Assembly (NCBI GenBank): GCA_977017575.1
Contig: CDRNVI010000030.1
Coordinates: forward strand, 744,001-808,000
From: Paramoeba atlantica
Taxonomy: Eukaryota > Discosea
Direction: 5' to 3'
DNA: 64,000 bases
Shown here: piece by piece, positions 18,507-28,436 of the stretch
How the letters are laid out: each line of letters starts with the position of its first letter
Numbering within the stretch: position 1 is the stretch's first letter
Notes under the pieces: generated by a model
What the model was told of the DNA's origin: nothing
Seen by the model: only the letters and a program-made list of their open reading frames with translations
Databases searched by the model: none
Position numbers and translations under genes: made by a program

Positions 18507-20118
18507 TGAAGGACACTAAAAGCAATGAAGAGCATAATAAATAGACAAAAAATACTTCTACAAATCTCTTCTACATTGCGATCGCAAGCAAGCGATAATT
18601 CTCAGCTCTCTGAGGTTTCCCCCCAAAAAAAGTTAAAAAATAATTTTTTCAAAGCAGATTGCCAAACCGTATTCTGAGAGCTTGGAAGCCCAGATACGAT
18701 TCTATGATATTTTTACGATGAGATACCTCCAAATACAAATCATTCCTGATTGCTCCGAATGGTCCCTGGCAAGCCAGACCCTTCACAGACAGATTTGGAA
18801 GTTTTTTCAAGGGGAGGATGTTAAAAAACGCATGGGACATCATAACGTTCCCCCTCGGAATGTTATCTAGCTACAGGAATGTTAAACCGGACTGTGGTTT
18901 AGAAGATCTGTTGGCGTATGCCCCCTACCCCCGTGTCCATCCTTTCGACGAGAAGGAAGTTTTTCGGGTCAAGTGACATGGAAATATACCCAAAAAATAT
19001 TTTTTTTCTAAAACTGGCCATTTCAATATTGTACACCCCCGTTCACCCTGTTTTGCCCGGTATTGTGCACCTCAAAAATGCTTGAAACTGTATAAAAAGC
19101 GGTTATTCGGCGTTTTTAGGAGAGTTCTACCCAGGAAAAATGTTTTTTGCCATGACAACCCCATTGTACTCGTTTGCGAGGGGGCGTAACTTTCAATTTT
19201 CCCGTAAAGTGACATTTTTTTTGGGTATAATCAATTTTTCACTTTGTTGATAGTGGTTACACAGAGGAAAGGGTGGTTTACAATGCAAGAATGTAATTTA
19301 CAACTAGCATGGTCATCCCACACAGCTTTTTTATGAATGTTGTTAGGACCAGGAAGAGGTTCCGAACTTACTTCCCCATTACGGGGTTGTGTCCAACATT
19401 TAAAGAAGGTACCTTTTTACAGAAACGGTATCTTCTCAAAAACTCCAGTGTTTTGCAAGGCTTTAAAATTCGATATTCCCTCTTTGCTCAAGGTGCGGCT
19501 GCCTTTTGCTCCTTTCTGAACAATCAAAGTGGAGGTATCGCGCGGTCGAGGTACAAATCAAAGTCGAGGTATCACGCATCCTTTATCGAAAAATAATACA
19601 TTTCAAGGTCTTTTGAGTCATTATTCGTCGTCTGGGGGAAATTTGTCCATGATTCGCAACTGATATTTCGGAACACATTTACAAAATATACAAATGTATA
19701 TTTATGTATGTAGCTCAATGTCGGTCTGGTAGCTGCTTCGTTAAAAAGAGGTGGTTGTTGGTAAACGGGGTTTCGCAAATTGCATTCCACTAACGACGAC
19801 GTGTATGGATCAGACCCGCTCATGCGTGAAGAAATGACCATACTGCGGAAATTTTAATTGGCACTTGCTTCCATCTGCCAATCGTCTGTAGCAAACTCTG
19901 CCGAGAGGTCTGAATTTACAACGTGGACAAACTGATCTGTTCCCGAAGTCATGGCCTTGAAGCCAAAGAATCATATTTCATATAGAGCCGGCATTCAGAA
20001 ATCGTTTTCCGGCCTCCACCTCCTTGTAAGTAGTACAAGGTCTTATTGCCAATAAGGCTGGACAAATTTAGCTCGATTTTCTGTATTACCCGAGCGCCCA
20101 GGCCTTGAAAAATTTCAA
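18507..20118. other. Gene-free repeat-derived DNA
   Basis: No host gene that I can support. The segment at about 18640-18905 resembles 15990-16115 in its first part and 10125-10345 in its second (shared CATTCC-GATTGCTCCGA, GGCAAGCCAGA, GTTAAACCGGACTGTG), and it has, inverted, AAAACGCATGGGACATC, also found at about 9917-9935. On the minus strand around 19960-19600 two frames split by a stop read like a decayed coding sequence (TSGTDQFVHVVNSDL; GSDPYTSSLVECN) that I cannot assign. Confidence 0.5.
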
Positions 20119-20126
20119 CAAAATAG

Positions 20127-21203
20127 CAGGGTTCGCAGAAACTATAATATAGTAAAATATAGTTTTTTTCATTGAATATAGTTACTATATAGTACTATAT
20201 TTACTATATTTTACTATAAAACTATAAGAAAACTATAAAGGTTTTTTCACCTTACAAGTGATATTTTTTGAGTCCTCTCCGCTTGTGAAGGACATGCACA
20301 CGCCTCTACATGCGTTCTTACACGCTTACATGCGTATGATATGACAAGAAATTCTGAAAAAAATGTGACCCAAGCTAAAGTGGACGAGGGAGATACTAAA
20401 AGCACCTTTGGCAAACCACCATAAAAATGGAAGGGTATGTCCCTTAAAGATTCTTTTGGTACGTCGGAATCCTTTCCAAACCGGGAGATATCATTCTATT
20501 TTTGTGGTGGTTTAAAGGTGCTTTTAGAACCTCCCTCGTCCACTTTATCTTGGGTTACATAGCTATCGAAACATCCTCCCTCTTCCCCGCGATTCCATCA
20601 CCGCCGAAAAATATCATCAACTAGTGTGTCATCTCCTCGGAAATAGCAATGAAACGCATGCGAAAGGAGTGACGATAGGAAGTACAAACTCTCCACTCGA
20701 CAACACACCGCGTAGTTTATTCAGACTCATATGATTGTATTTATTCAAACTCATAGAATTGTGAGCAGCAATTATTCAGTCCCAAGACATAACGTCGGTG
20801 GCTCCAGCCAACGCGCGGCGACAGCGATGCAGTGAGAAGATGTTCGGGACGCAAGATTCGCACAAGGCAATCTGTCAAGGCCACGTGATGGGACTGGGGT
20901 ACGTCCCCTCCTGACACAAGTTACATTCAACCGCTTGTTTACTTCCCTCCGTGTGCAGCAGTTCAATAAAATAATCTTTGCAGAAACTACCCCTCGTAAC
21001 TTTAGTTTCGGGCATCAATTTTCGGGTTTAAAAATAAGAAAAATCGTACACAAATGAATTCGCCGTGTATTTATGGCGTGTTGGTGAGCTTCGGAGTGCT
21101 TAAAATGTGAAACAAAAAAATATAGTTTTTTATAGTTTTCGAAAAAAGTTTATAGTAACTATATAGTACTATATTGATAGTTTTATAGTTTCTGCGAACC
21201 CTG
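20127..21203. mobile_element. Non-autonomous hAT transposon with perfect 8-bp target duplication
   Basis: Ends CAGGGTTCGCAGAAACTATA and its exact inverse, flanked on both sides by CAAAATAG (20119-20126 and 21204-21211). CAGGG termini and an 8-bp duplication define the hAT superfamily. Subterminal DNA is rich in TATAGT repeats on both sides. The 1077-bp body has no transposase frame, and an inverted-repeat element is inserted at about 20365-20559. A further hAT-like end, CAGGGGTCCGAATAACTATA, reads inverted at about 21303-21328 just outside. Confidence 0.9.
20365..20559. mobile_element. Inverted-repeat MITE nested in the hAT element
   Basis: About 65-bp arms: GTGACCCAAGCTAAAGTGG at the left and, inverted, TGTAACCCAAGATAAAGTGG at the right, continuing through GACGAGGGAG, CTAAAAGCACCTTT and AAACCACCA. 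The centre is about 65 bp. I could not find a convincing target duplication, so the superfamily is open. Confidence 0.65.
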
Positions 21204-21429
21204 CAAAATAGTACGATTCCAGTGCAGATCATTGACAAAAAAATAAAGGTAGATAAAGGTAGGGAAAAATAAATATAGTTACTTTAAAGTACCTATAATA
21301 AAGTTTTATAGTTATTCGGACCCCTGTTCCCTCGGTAGCATCAAGCACTGACTTCACCAAAAGAAGACATGCAAATGTGATACAACCGGAGCAATCCTTA
21401 TCAGGCACCATTCCGATAAAAAAGAGAAC

Positions 21430-21500
21430 CTCTAATAACTAATTATAAATATAATTAATTATTATAAATTCTCTCTAATAACTAATTATAAATATAATTA
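21430..21500. repeat. Two direct copies of a 28-bp AT-rich unit
   Basis: CTCTAATAACTAATTATAAA plus ATATAATTA occurs at 21430-21457 and again, identical, at 21473-21500, separated by 15 bases. Simple local duplication between two transposons. Confidence 0.8.
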
Positions 21501-21579
21501 GTACAATTAGTTGTGTTTTTTTTCCTTTTTCTATCAACGCGCCCCGCGTAATGCATTCAATAATGCGGCGTTGGCAATA

Positions 21580-22623
21580 CAGTAAACGTCACTATTCTGA
21601 GAGTCGCTAAAAATGAGAATTGGGCTGTCAACGTACAACTGACTAAAATGAGAATGCACCTTAGAAAATGAGAATGGAGCTTCGGTCATGTGTCAACGTT
21701 CAATTCAATTTTACACTCAAAAATGAGAATTGAAAAAAAAACGCTTTCGTTCTCTCACTGATTAACTCACTGCTTCATCTTCACTAACTGGAGAGGATGC
21801 GAGAGATCGGTGGAAATCACTGGGGATACCGTATACTCCCCCACTAATGGACCCCCCAGTAGCAGAGATTTCGCCATTTTTGGGCCGACACACAGTAACA
21901 AGGATTTGTCTCGGGAGGGTGGTTGGAGGGGGGGGGGGGTGTCTGGACGGGATGAGGGTGGTTGTGCAGTAGCGAATCGCGTGGTTTCTGGGTTGGCTGT
22001 ACAGAAAATCAACGCACTCATGAACGAAAAAGGCCTTTACCCACCGAAAAAGCATACCCCACCCAGTAACAAGGATTTGGCCTTTATGGTCCAAAATCGA
22101 TTCTATTACCGGGGGGGGGTATAGGTAGGTGGAGATAGATGGGGGTCACAGAGGATCACTGGAGATCATTTTTATCGTTGTCCCTTCTCTTCTTCCATTC
22201 ATGAAAGGCACACAAATGTCTTAGTGAGACCAAAAAAAGAAAAGAAAACATTGATTTAGGTGACTACGAGTAATGAAACTTTGTTTTTCTGAAAACAAAA
22301 CGCTAATACACAAAAGGAAAACTTGCGCTGTTTGACTGCGCGGCGTTCTTCTGATAGAGCGGCGACTCCGCAAACCAAGGAGATAGTGGGAGATCTCTGG
22401 GGATCATTTTTGTGCATCCAAAGCGGCCTGTTGCTCCGCTGCTAACATTTTTCTTGCAAAACGTTTTCTTTTTTAAAAATGAGAATTATGATTTGACCTC
22501 ATAAAAAAGTGCCTGTCAACGTTCAACAGACCAATTCTGAGAATAGTGACGAAAAACGACAAAAAAGCCGTTTTTTGTGTGTCAACGTACAACTGAACAT
22601 TCTGAGAATAGTGACGTTTACTG
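21580..22623. mobile_element. Tc1/mariner-like transposon, second copy
   Basis: Ends CAGTAAACGTCACTATTCTG at both sides, flanked by TA (21578-21579; 22624-22625). Same family as 2156-5230, in opposite orientation: subterminal motifs (GTCAACGTACAACTGA, ACCTCATAAAAAAGTGCC) match those at the far end of that copy. 1044 bp with no transposase frame. It carries an inserted copy of another element at 21834-22121. Confidence 0.88.
21834..22121. mobile_element. Deleted copy of a TACCCCCC-ended element, nested
   Basis: Left end TACTCCCCCACTAATGGACC followed by CCCCCCAGTAGCAG, right end, inverted, TACCCCCCCCCGGTAATAG. Internal blocks (CAGAAAATCAACGCACTCATG, and TTTTGGACCA near the end) match, in reverse orientation, the 530-bp element at 40255-40784, which proves the family. 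At 288 bp it is internally shortened compared with that copy. Confidence 0.7.
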
Positions 22624-22680
22624 TATATTTACAACCTACAACTTGCTCGCTTACTCGTCTCCCATAGCGGGATGTAATTT

Positions 22681-22710
22681 ACCAACCCTTCTTTTTCCTT
22701 TTTTTTGCAG
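22681..22710 (+). promoter_or_regulatory. Acceptor-like polypyrimidine tract on the antisense strand
   Basis: CCCTTCTTTTTCCTTTTTTTTGCAG reads on the plus strand, opposite to all host genes, and has the form of a kinetoplastid trans-splice acceptor. The frame behind it (22711-23070, 120 codons, about 50% G+C) contains no ATG, so translation from it is doubtful. It may be a chance tract or the remains of a moved gene. Confidence 0.3.
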
Positions 22711-23070
22711 AAGCGACCAGGGCGAGATCTTGCTTCCCTTCACGGGACTTCACATCTTCTCGGGGAGACCCCCCACACAAATTCTTTCAAGCAGATCCAA
22801 ATCATTCGTGCGTACTTCGCACCGGATCTTCCGACTTCTGTTCAGCCTGCTCCTTCTCGTACCACGAGAGGCGCGAGTTTTTTTTTTCTCGGCGATTACA
22901 GTGCCAGGCAAGCCAAGGCGTGTTTACTACGCCGAGATAATGGGGAGTTGCTGTGTCCCTGGGCGGCATACTGTCCAGGGATTAGCAACACCCTCATTAT
23001 CACAGACTTCATAAGCACCTTGGAACCGGGACCAAGACCAGTACGCCTGGCAAGCCATGGTACCGAATAG
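22711..23070 (+). other. ATG-less open frame, possible gene fragment
   Basis: Open on the plus strand directly after an acceptor-like tract, with a composition more like coding DNA than its surroundings. The translated piece includes FKQIQIIRAYFAPDLPTS and RRDNGELLCPWAAYCPG, which I do not recognise. A second frame (22577-23014) is also open across the same DNA, which weakens the case. No ATG start. Treat as unassigned. Confidence 0.25.
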
Positions 23071-23590
23071 CTCTTCTTTTTTCTCCTTCTTTCTTCTTCT
23101 TATCCATCAAAAGTGGGACCATATGCTTGCTCACATCGTTCGAAGATCAGTTTCGGACGTCATATCCCGAGTCACCTACCGTTCGTAAAGCACACTAATA
23201 TCCCACTAAACAATCGTAGCAAATGTTTCACAAAGACCACCGCTACTAAAAGCTCTAAACTGCGGTACGTTTGACGGCGCGCTGAATCAAACAGCGAGGC
23301 GATCACATTTTGAAAAGTAGACTTCCTTATTTCTATGCCCTCTTTTCTTCACGTTTTCAAAAGTAAAAATTCGAAACAAAAGCTTCTTTTTTTCTCTCTG
23401 ACAATCGTAGGAAATGTTCACACATTTCCAGAGCACCTTCATCCTACAAACATCAGTCAAGCTATGGATGATGCCACCAATCACCTCAAAAAGGACTTGA
23501 AACAATACATTAAAAAACAACATCAAATCGGATCTGAATCTCCTATACTCCGGTCGAAATCTCCTCATCGCGCAAACCAAGTCCAAACCT
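23071..23590. other. Gene-free spacer, nothing recognised
   Basis: 520 bases without ATG-led frames of note, element ends or tandem repeats. T-rich stretches near 23070-23110. Confidence 0.5.
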
Positions 23591-23850
23591 CACTACACCA
23601 ATTGTAGTGGAAATGGAGCCATAAAAGGCCTCGGATCATAAAATCCGGAATGCGAAACAAGCCCAAAGGACCCCACTACACCAATTGTAGTGGAAATAGA
23701 GCCATAAAAGGCCTCGGATCATAAAATCCGGAACACATAACAAGTCCAAAGGACCTCTCATTACAACAAGTGTAGTGGAAACAGAGCCATAAGGGGCCTC
23801 GGATCACAAAATCCGGAACGCGAAGCAAGTACCAAGGACCTCACCACACG
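23591..23850. repeat. About three copies of an 83-bp tandem repeat
   Basis: Units begin CACTACACCAATTGTAGTGG at 23591 and 23674, and a changed CATTACAACAAGTGTAGTGG at 23759. Each continues GAGCCATAA, GGCCTCGGATCA and AAAATCCGGAA. A partial fourth start is at about 23842. Each unit begins with a short palindrome (CACTACACCAATTGTAGTG). The copies have diverged by several bases, unlike the minisatellite that follows. Confidence 0.85.
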
Positions 23851-24291
23851 ACGGAACGGTTCACCGAGGAACGGCCTTTATACCAGGACCAAACCCAGTG
23901 ACAGGCATGCCCATTGGCACCGCAGATCAACTCCCTCCTCCCCTTCTTGTCATCATTCTAGGTTTTGAAGCGTAAAACAAAACTCTAAGGGGTGTCAAAT
24001 ATGTTGAGCATCTTTTATTAGATACGCACACAGATGCGTAGCCGTAAAGGCATTGCATTAGAAATCCGCGAAAAAAAAGCAGTGCAAAACTGACCCGCCT
24101 ACGCGAGTCGTATAAGGTGCGTCACACAGACAATTTCATTTTTTCTATCCGCTTCTTTTTCTTTACTTCCAGTACACTGGAAAACAACACAAACGGCAGT
24201 GGTACTGTGTGATGATCAGCAATCTTTGCTTACAATAATCATTAAATTTACGACTACAAGAAATCTACCCTTAATGATCATTCGAAGTGAT
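23851..24291. other. Spacer between two tandem-repeat arrays
   Basis: 441 bases. Contains AGATACGCACACAGATGCGTAG, a short imperfect palindrome near 24020, and ACGCGAGTCGTATAAGG near 24100. No gene or element recognised. Confidence 0.5.
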
Positions 24292-25221
24292 GTGCCAACC
24301 GTCAGTTCCGAAGAACCTCGAGGTGAAGTGCCAACCGTCAGTCCCGAAGGACCTCGAGGCAAAGTAAAACCACCAACCGTCAGTTCCGAAGAACCTCGAG
24401 GTGAAGTGCCAACCGTCAGTCCCGAAGGACCTCGAGGCAAAGTAAAACCACCAACCGTCAGTTCCGAAGAACCTCGAGGTGAAGTGCCAACCGTCAGTCC
24501 CGAAGGACCTCGAGGCAAAGTAAAACCACCAACCGTCAGTTCCGAAGAACCTCGAGGTGAAGTGCCAACCGTCAGTCCCGAAGGACCTCGAGGCAAAGTA
24601 AAACCACCAACCGTCAGTTCCGAAGAACCTCGAGGTGAAGTGCCAACCGTCAGTCCCGAAGGACCTCGAGGCAAAGTAAAACCACCAACCGTCAGTTCCG
24701 AAGAACCTCGAGGTGAAGTGCCAACCGTCAGTCCCGAAGGACCTCGAGGCAAAGTAAAACCACCAACCGTCAGTTCCGAAGAACCTCGAGGTGAAGTGCC
24801 AACCGTCAGTCCCGAAGGACCTCGAGGCAAAGTAAAACCACCAACCGTCAGTTCCGAAGAACCTCGAGGTGAAGTGCCAACCGTCAGTCCCGAAGGACCT
24901 CGAGGCAAAGTAAAACCACCAACCGTCAGTTCCGAAGAACCTCGAGGTGAAGTGCCAACCGTCAGTCCCGAAGGACCTCGAGGCAAAGTAAAACCACCAA
25001 CCGTCAGTTCCGAAGAACCTCGAGGTGAAGTGCCAACCGTCAGTCCCGAAGGACCTCGAGGCAAAGTAAAACCACCAACCGTCAGTTCCGAAGAACCTCG
25101 AGGTGAAGTGCCAACCGTCAGTCCCGAAGGAGCTCGAGGCAAAGTAAAACCACCAACCGTCAGTTCCGAAGAACCTCGAGGTGAAGTGCCAACCGTCAGT
25201 CCCGAAGGACCTCGAGGCAAA
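24292..25221. repeat. 78-bp minisatellite, about 12 copies, nearly invariant
   Basis: Eleven full 78-bp units plus 36-bp half units. Each unit consists of a 36-bp and a 42-bp half, both carrying CCGTCAGT-CCGAAG-ACCTCGAGG, so CCTCGAGG recurs every 36/42 bp. I see a single changed base among all units (GAGCTCGAGG at about 25130). Because 78 is a multiple of three and the unit lacks stops in several frames, long frames appear on both strands (plus, 24274-25224 with an ATG, repeating a 26-residue unit; minus, two frames without an ATG). A diverged unit lies just beyond at about 25242-25272, after an (ATA)n run. I regard it as non-coding, but a repeat protein on the plus strand is not excluded. 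Confidence 0.95.
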
Positions 25222-25667
25222 TAATAATAATAATAATAATCGTCGACCGTGAGTCACAAAGGTCCTCGGGGTAGTGCAATTTGGCGCGAACGGTATGTTT
25301 TCCCCGATCAGGGCTAAAACGAACCGGAATAAAATCACGAATGTGGTGCCAGGCTCGGTCCCACATGGAATGTCAACATGTAAATAAAATATGTATATCT
25401 TATCTTTGGATCGGAACCAATGATTATATAGTGTGTTTGTTCAACAAACCTGTATGTTCAACAAACGAAGAGATGAATAGATATTAAAAAATCGTACTTT
25501 ATCGTACAATGACATTCTTCACCTCCACACTTCGTCTTGTTAAGAAGACGACGCCGGGCTTGGGACCGGTGACAAGCGTGTTTTTGAAGTCTGTGATAAT
25601 GTATCTTATATCAGGAGTACATCAATTGTATGAACGACTGGTTCCCTTCGCCGTTCCCAAAAAAACT
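25222..25667. other. Spacer downstream of LRR member 5
   Basis: 446 bases: an (ATA)n run (25221-25240), one decayed minisatellite unit, then AT-rich DNA. No gene seen. Confidence 0.5.
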
Positions 25668-26381
25668 TCAGTCAATATGGAGATGTACATTCCTCTCCAA
25701 TTTAAGCCTAAGAGAACGATTCAAATACGAAACATCTACATGACCTTCCAACGTATTCTTGCTGAGGTTCAGTCGGAGTAGTGCAGAGGGCAAAAAAGAA
25801 AGATTCGGCTGACCTGTAAACCTGTTATTACTAAGGTCTAAAGTATGAAGTCTCGAAGGTAAAGCAGAAAAATCCAAAGTACCTGAAAATCTGTTCCGCC
25901 TTAGCGACAGGGAAGTCAGAGTGCAAGGAAGTCTCGTCAAGTCCACACTTCCTTCAAAAGCATTACAATTTAGATAAAAATCTTTTAGGTTGCAAGGAAG
26001 GCGCGTAACATCTAAAGTGCCGTAAAATTTATTTTTTTCCAGTCTGCCGTACCTAAACTGATGAGGAAAATTATGAAATTCCACCTCTCCTGATAACCGA
26101 CAGTCAGAAACGTCCAAATGTATAAAATTTTGTGGCAAAAAGGTTAGATACTTCCACTGCAAACATCCACCCATAGATATGCCACTCCATTGAATTGATG
26201 TGATTTCACCTCTTTTGGTGCACGTAAGTCCTTCCCATTTACAAGCTGAAATGTTCGTTATCCAAGTTTTATGTCTATCATTAACCTTTTCGATCAATCT
26301 TTCCAAGTTGTACTCATCCGGTAAGTTTATTCTCCTTACTTTGGCTGGACGTGAATAGCTGGTATAATTGGTTGAGTTCAT
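25668..26381 (-). CDS. Leucine-rich-repeat protein, LRR family member 5
   Basis: 237 codons from the first ATG (26381); upstream codons offer only a TTG. No signal peptide is evident (MNSTNYTSYSRPAK). Cap: KVRRINLPDEYNLERL, then W-x6-ACKWEGLTC. Six to seven LRRs of the common form, among the most regular here (LPCTLTSLSLRRNRFSG, LPSRLHTLDLSNNRFTG), ending in a short basic tail. It lies immediately downstream of BCKDHB in the cluster and upstream of the minisatellite region. Where it acts is unclear without a signal peptide. Confidence 0.82.
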   Translation of the reverse strand: MNSTNYTSYSRPAKVRRINLPDEYNLERLIEKVNDRHKTWITNISACKWEGLTCTKRGEITSIQWSGISMGGCLQWKYLTFLPQNFIHLDVSDCRLSGEVEFHNFPHQFRYGRLEKNKFYGTLDVTRLPCNLKDFYLNCNAFEGSVDLTRLPCTLTSLSLRRNRFSGTLDFSALPSRLHTLDLSNNRFTGQPNLSFLPSALLRLNLSKNTLEGHVDVSYLNRSLRLKLERNVHLHID

Positions 26382-26653
26382 AGTTTTAATTGTTAAATAA
26401 ACCAAACCTTATCTTGAATGTGTTGTCAAAGTCTAAGAAGGGATATTTCTTATGAATTTAATTTTTCCACCCGAAGATTTTGTCCCTGCTTGTAAGAAAC
26501 ATAAGGTGGACGTGTGCTTGAAACAGAATTTTCAATCCACCTGCTAAACTTCTCGTCATACATAAGAATGTGTGCATTGTACATACATGCATTGTATGTG
26601 AGAATTAGCAGTCTTGCGCAAGAAAAGGGGTATCTATGCTAAACATCCTCTCC

Positions 26654-27661
26654 TTAGAATGAACAGACTTCTAAAATTGTGTCACATAATTTCTGTTTGT
26701 TCGGAAGATAATGCGCTTCGTAAATATGAGGAAAAGGTGAGTCAAGTCCACATACCCGACGTGGAGGAGCGTCTAAGTACAAGAAGCACTCCTTCGTAAG
26801 CGAAGCAACTAATTCCGCCCCAAACCCAGACGTAACGGGAGCTTCATGCGTCACCAAAAATCGCCCTGTTTTCCTTACAGACGCCGCAAGCGTGGCCAAA
26901 TCAAACGGCAACAACGTGCGAAGATCAATCACCTCCACCGAGAGGCCTTCCCGTTGCACTTTCGCCAATTCTACCCCCGCATGCACTCTCCGCAGCTGCG
27001 CTCCGTAGGAAATCACCGTGAGGTCATGTCCTTCCGTCACCACACGAGCCTCTCCCAGGGGGGTATAAAACCCCTCACACTCCACCTCCTGAGTTACCGT
27101 ACGATACAGTGCCTTGGGCTCCAGAAACACACACGGGTTACGATCCTCTATACAGGACAGCAACAACCCCTTCGCCTCAGACGGGGTAGAGGGCATCACC
27201 ACTTTCAACCCCGGCAGGTGCGTAAGAAAACTCTCCGGGCTCTGGGAGTGGTACGTCCCTCCGTGGCCGACTGCTCCACAGGGGGCACGCACGGTAAGCC
27301 CCCCACAATCAAACATCCCCCCACTACGGTAGCGGTACTTTGCCGCCTCATTCGCGAGTTGATCCAACCCGGGGTAGAGGTAATCCGCGAACTGAATCTC
27401 CGCAATCGCCTCCCACCCGTTGGAGGCAAGACCGATGGCAAACCCCATGATGCCTTGCTCCGTGTCGGGGGTGTTGAACACACGACCCTTGCCGTATTTG
27501 GACTGTAGCCCGAGGGAACAGCGAAACACCCCGCCAAAGGCAACGTCCTCCCCGAAGAAAAAGGTTTTCGGAGACGACCCGAGTGCGCAGTCCAGCGCGC
27601 TGTTGATGGCTTGTGCCATGTTCATCTCGATTTTTTGGCGCCACGGGGGAAGGAGACGCAT
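26654..27661 (-). CDS. BCKDHB: Branched-chain 2-oxoacid dehydrogenase E1 beta subunit
   Basis: 335 codons from an ATG. Joins E1 alpha to decarboxylate the 2-oxoacids of Leu, Ile and Val in the mitochondrial matrix. The match to BCKDHB rather than pyruvate dehydrogenase is strong: FGEDVAFGGVFRCSLGL, EIQFADYLYPGLDQ, NEAAKYRYRSGG, VGHGGTYHSQSPESF and HEAPVTSGFGAELV are near identical to animal BCKDHB, and the C-terminus (DSPFPHIYEAHYLP) is complete. Odd: the ATG leaves little room for a mitochondrial presequence. The same frame stays open for about 140 bases upstream without an ATG (reading TRAAHCGVST next to the start), so a presequence may be lost, unusual, or start elsewhere. Confidence 0.93.
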   Translation of the reverse strand: MRLLPPWRQKIEMNMAQAINSALDCALGSSPKTFFFGEDVAFGGVFRCSLGLQSKYGKGRVFNTPDTEQGIMGFAIGLASNGWEAIAEIQFADYLYPGLDQLANEAAKYRYRSGGMFDCGGLTVRAPCGAVGHGGTYHSQSPESFLTHLPGLKVVMPSTPSEAKGLLLSCIEDRNPCVFLEPKALYRTVTQEVECEGFYTPLGEARVVTEGHDLTVISYGAQLRRVHAGVELAKVQREGLSVEVIDLRTLLPFDLATLAASVRKTGRFLVTHEAPVTSGFGAELVASLTKECFLYLDAPPRRVCGLDSPFPHIYEAHYLPNKQKLCDTILEVCSF

Positions 27662-28436
27662 GGTAGAGACTCCGCAGTGTGCTGCTCGTGTTAGCGGATA
27701 CGTGGTAGGCCGTGGGGGGTTTAGTGAGGAGGTTAAAACATCAATTTGAATGGGTACATGGCAAATTTTTGTGGATACTTCGTAACGGAATCGTAAAAGA
27801 AGGTTTCACTGGAGAGATGGATAGCATTGCGAATTTCTCATAGGGGGTAACAAGGATAGAGAAAAGTGAGTCTAATATGTTTGTTTCTCAAAAAAAGGTT
27901 AATCATTGCTTCTGTCAATTTGTGCATTTTATTTTTTCCCCACCGAGAGTTCATTTCTTTTAGTTAGAACTCGGATAGAAAAGCTACTTTTAGACAGATA
28001 TTCTGTGTATACAAATCTACAATATGAACACGGCTATTATTTTTACGGAAAATGAAAAAGAAAGTGCTATTCTACTGTGTAAGTGTGATACAAGAGGTAA
28101 AATTTATATTATTGTAGCGCTATTAGATTTCTCTCTTGGACCGAACGATAAATGTTCTTTGCTTACGAAGAGAGGAGTTCTAGCAATTTGTTTATATCAT
28201 ATTTCAAAAAATAACTGCGCCTGCAACTTTTGATCACTATCCAGTTAAAAAACTGGATTACACGACTTACTTTGTACAGTGAGACTAAAATTGAATAACC
28301 ACAATACCATCATAATATTTTTCTTTCGTCAGTTTTGTAAATATCACCAGTAAAAGAAACTAGTAAGATTGACGGTAAAACATTCTTATTTCCTACGTAG
28401 ACTAATTTTAAGAATTCAACTAAAAGGAAGCCATTT
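27662..28436. other. Intergenic spacer, nothing recognised
   Basis: 775 bases, mostly AT-rich. The part up to about 27805 is open in frame with BCKDHB. A plus-strand frame of 69 codons at 28024-28233 opposes the gene direction and looks fortuitous. No element ends seen. Confidence 0.5.

Noticed and set aside
20772-20966. Minus-strand frame MNCCTRREVNKRLN in the hAT element
   Set aside because: 64 codons, no similarity to a hAT transposase; likely fortuitous.
23287-23586. Minus-strand 99-codon frame
   Set aside because: No ATG at the start, lysine/phenylalanine-rich low complexity, next to tandem repeats.
24271-25338. Long minus-strand frames across the minisatellite, repeating GTDGWHFTSRFF
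   Set aside because: They have no ATG and exist only because the 78-bp unit lacks stops in those frames.
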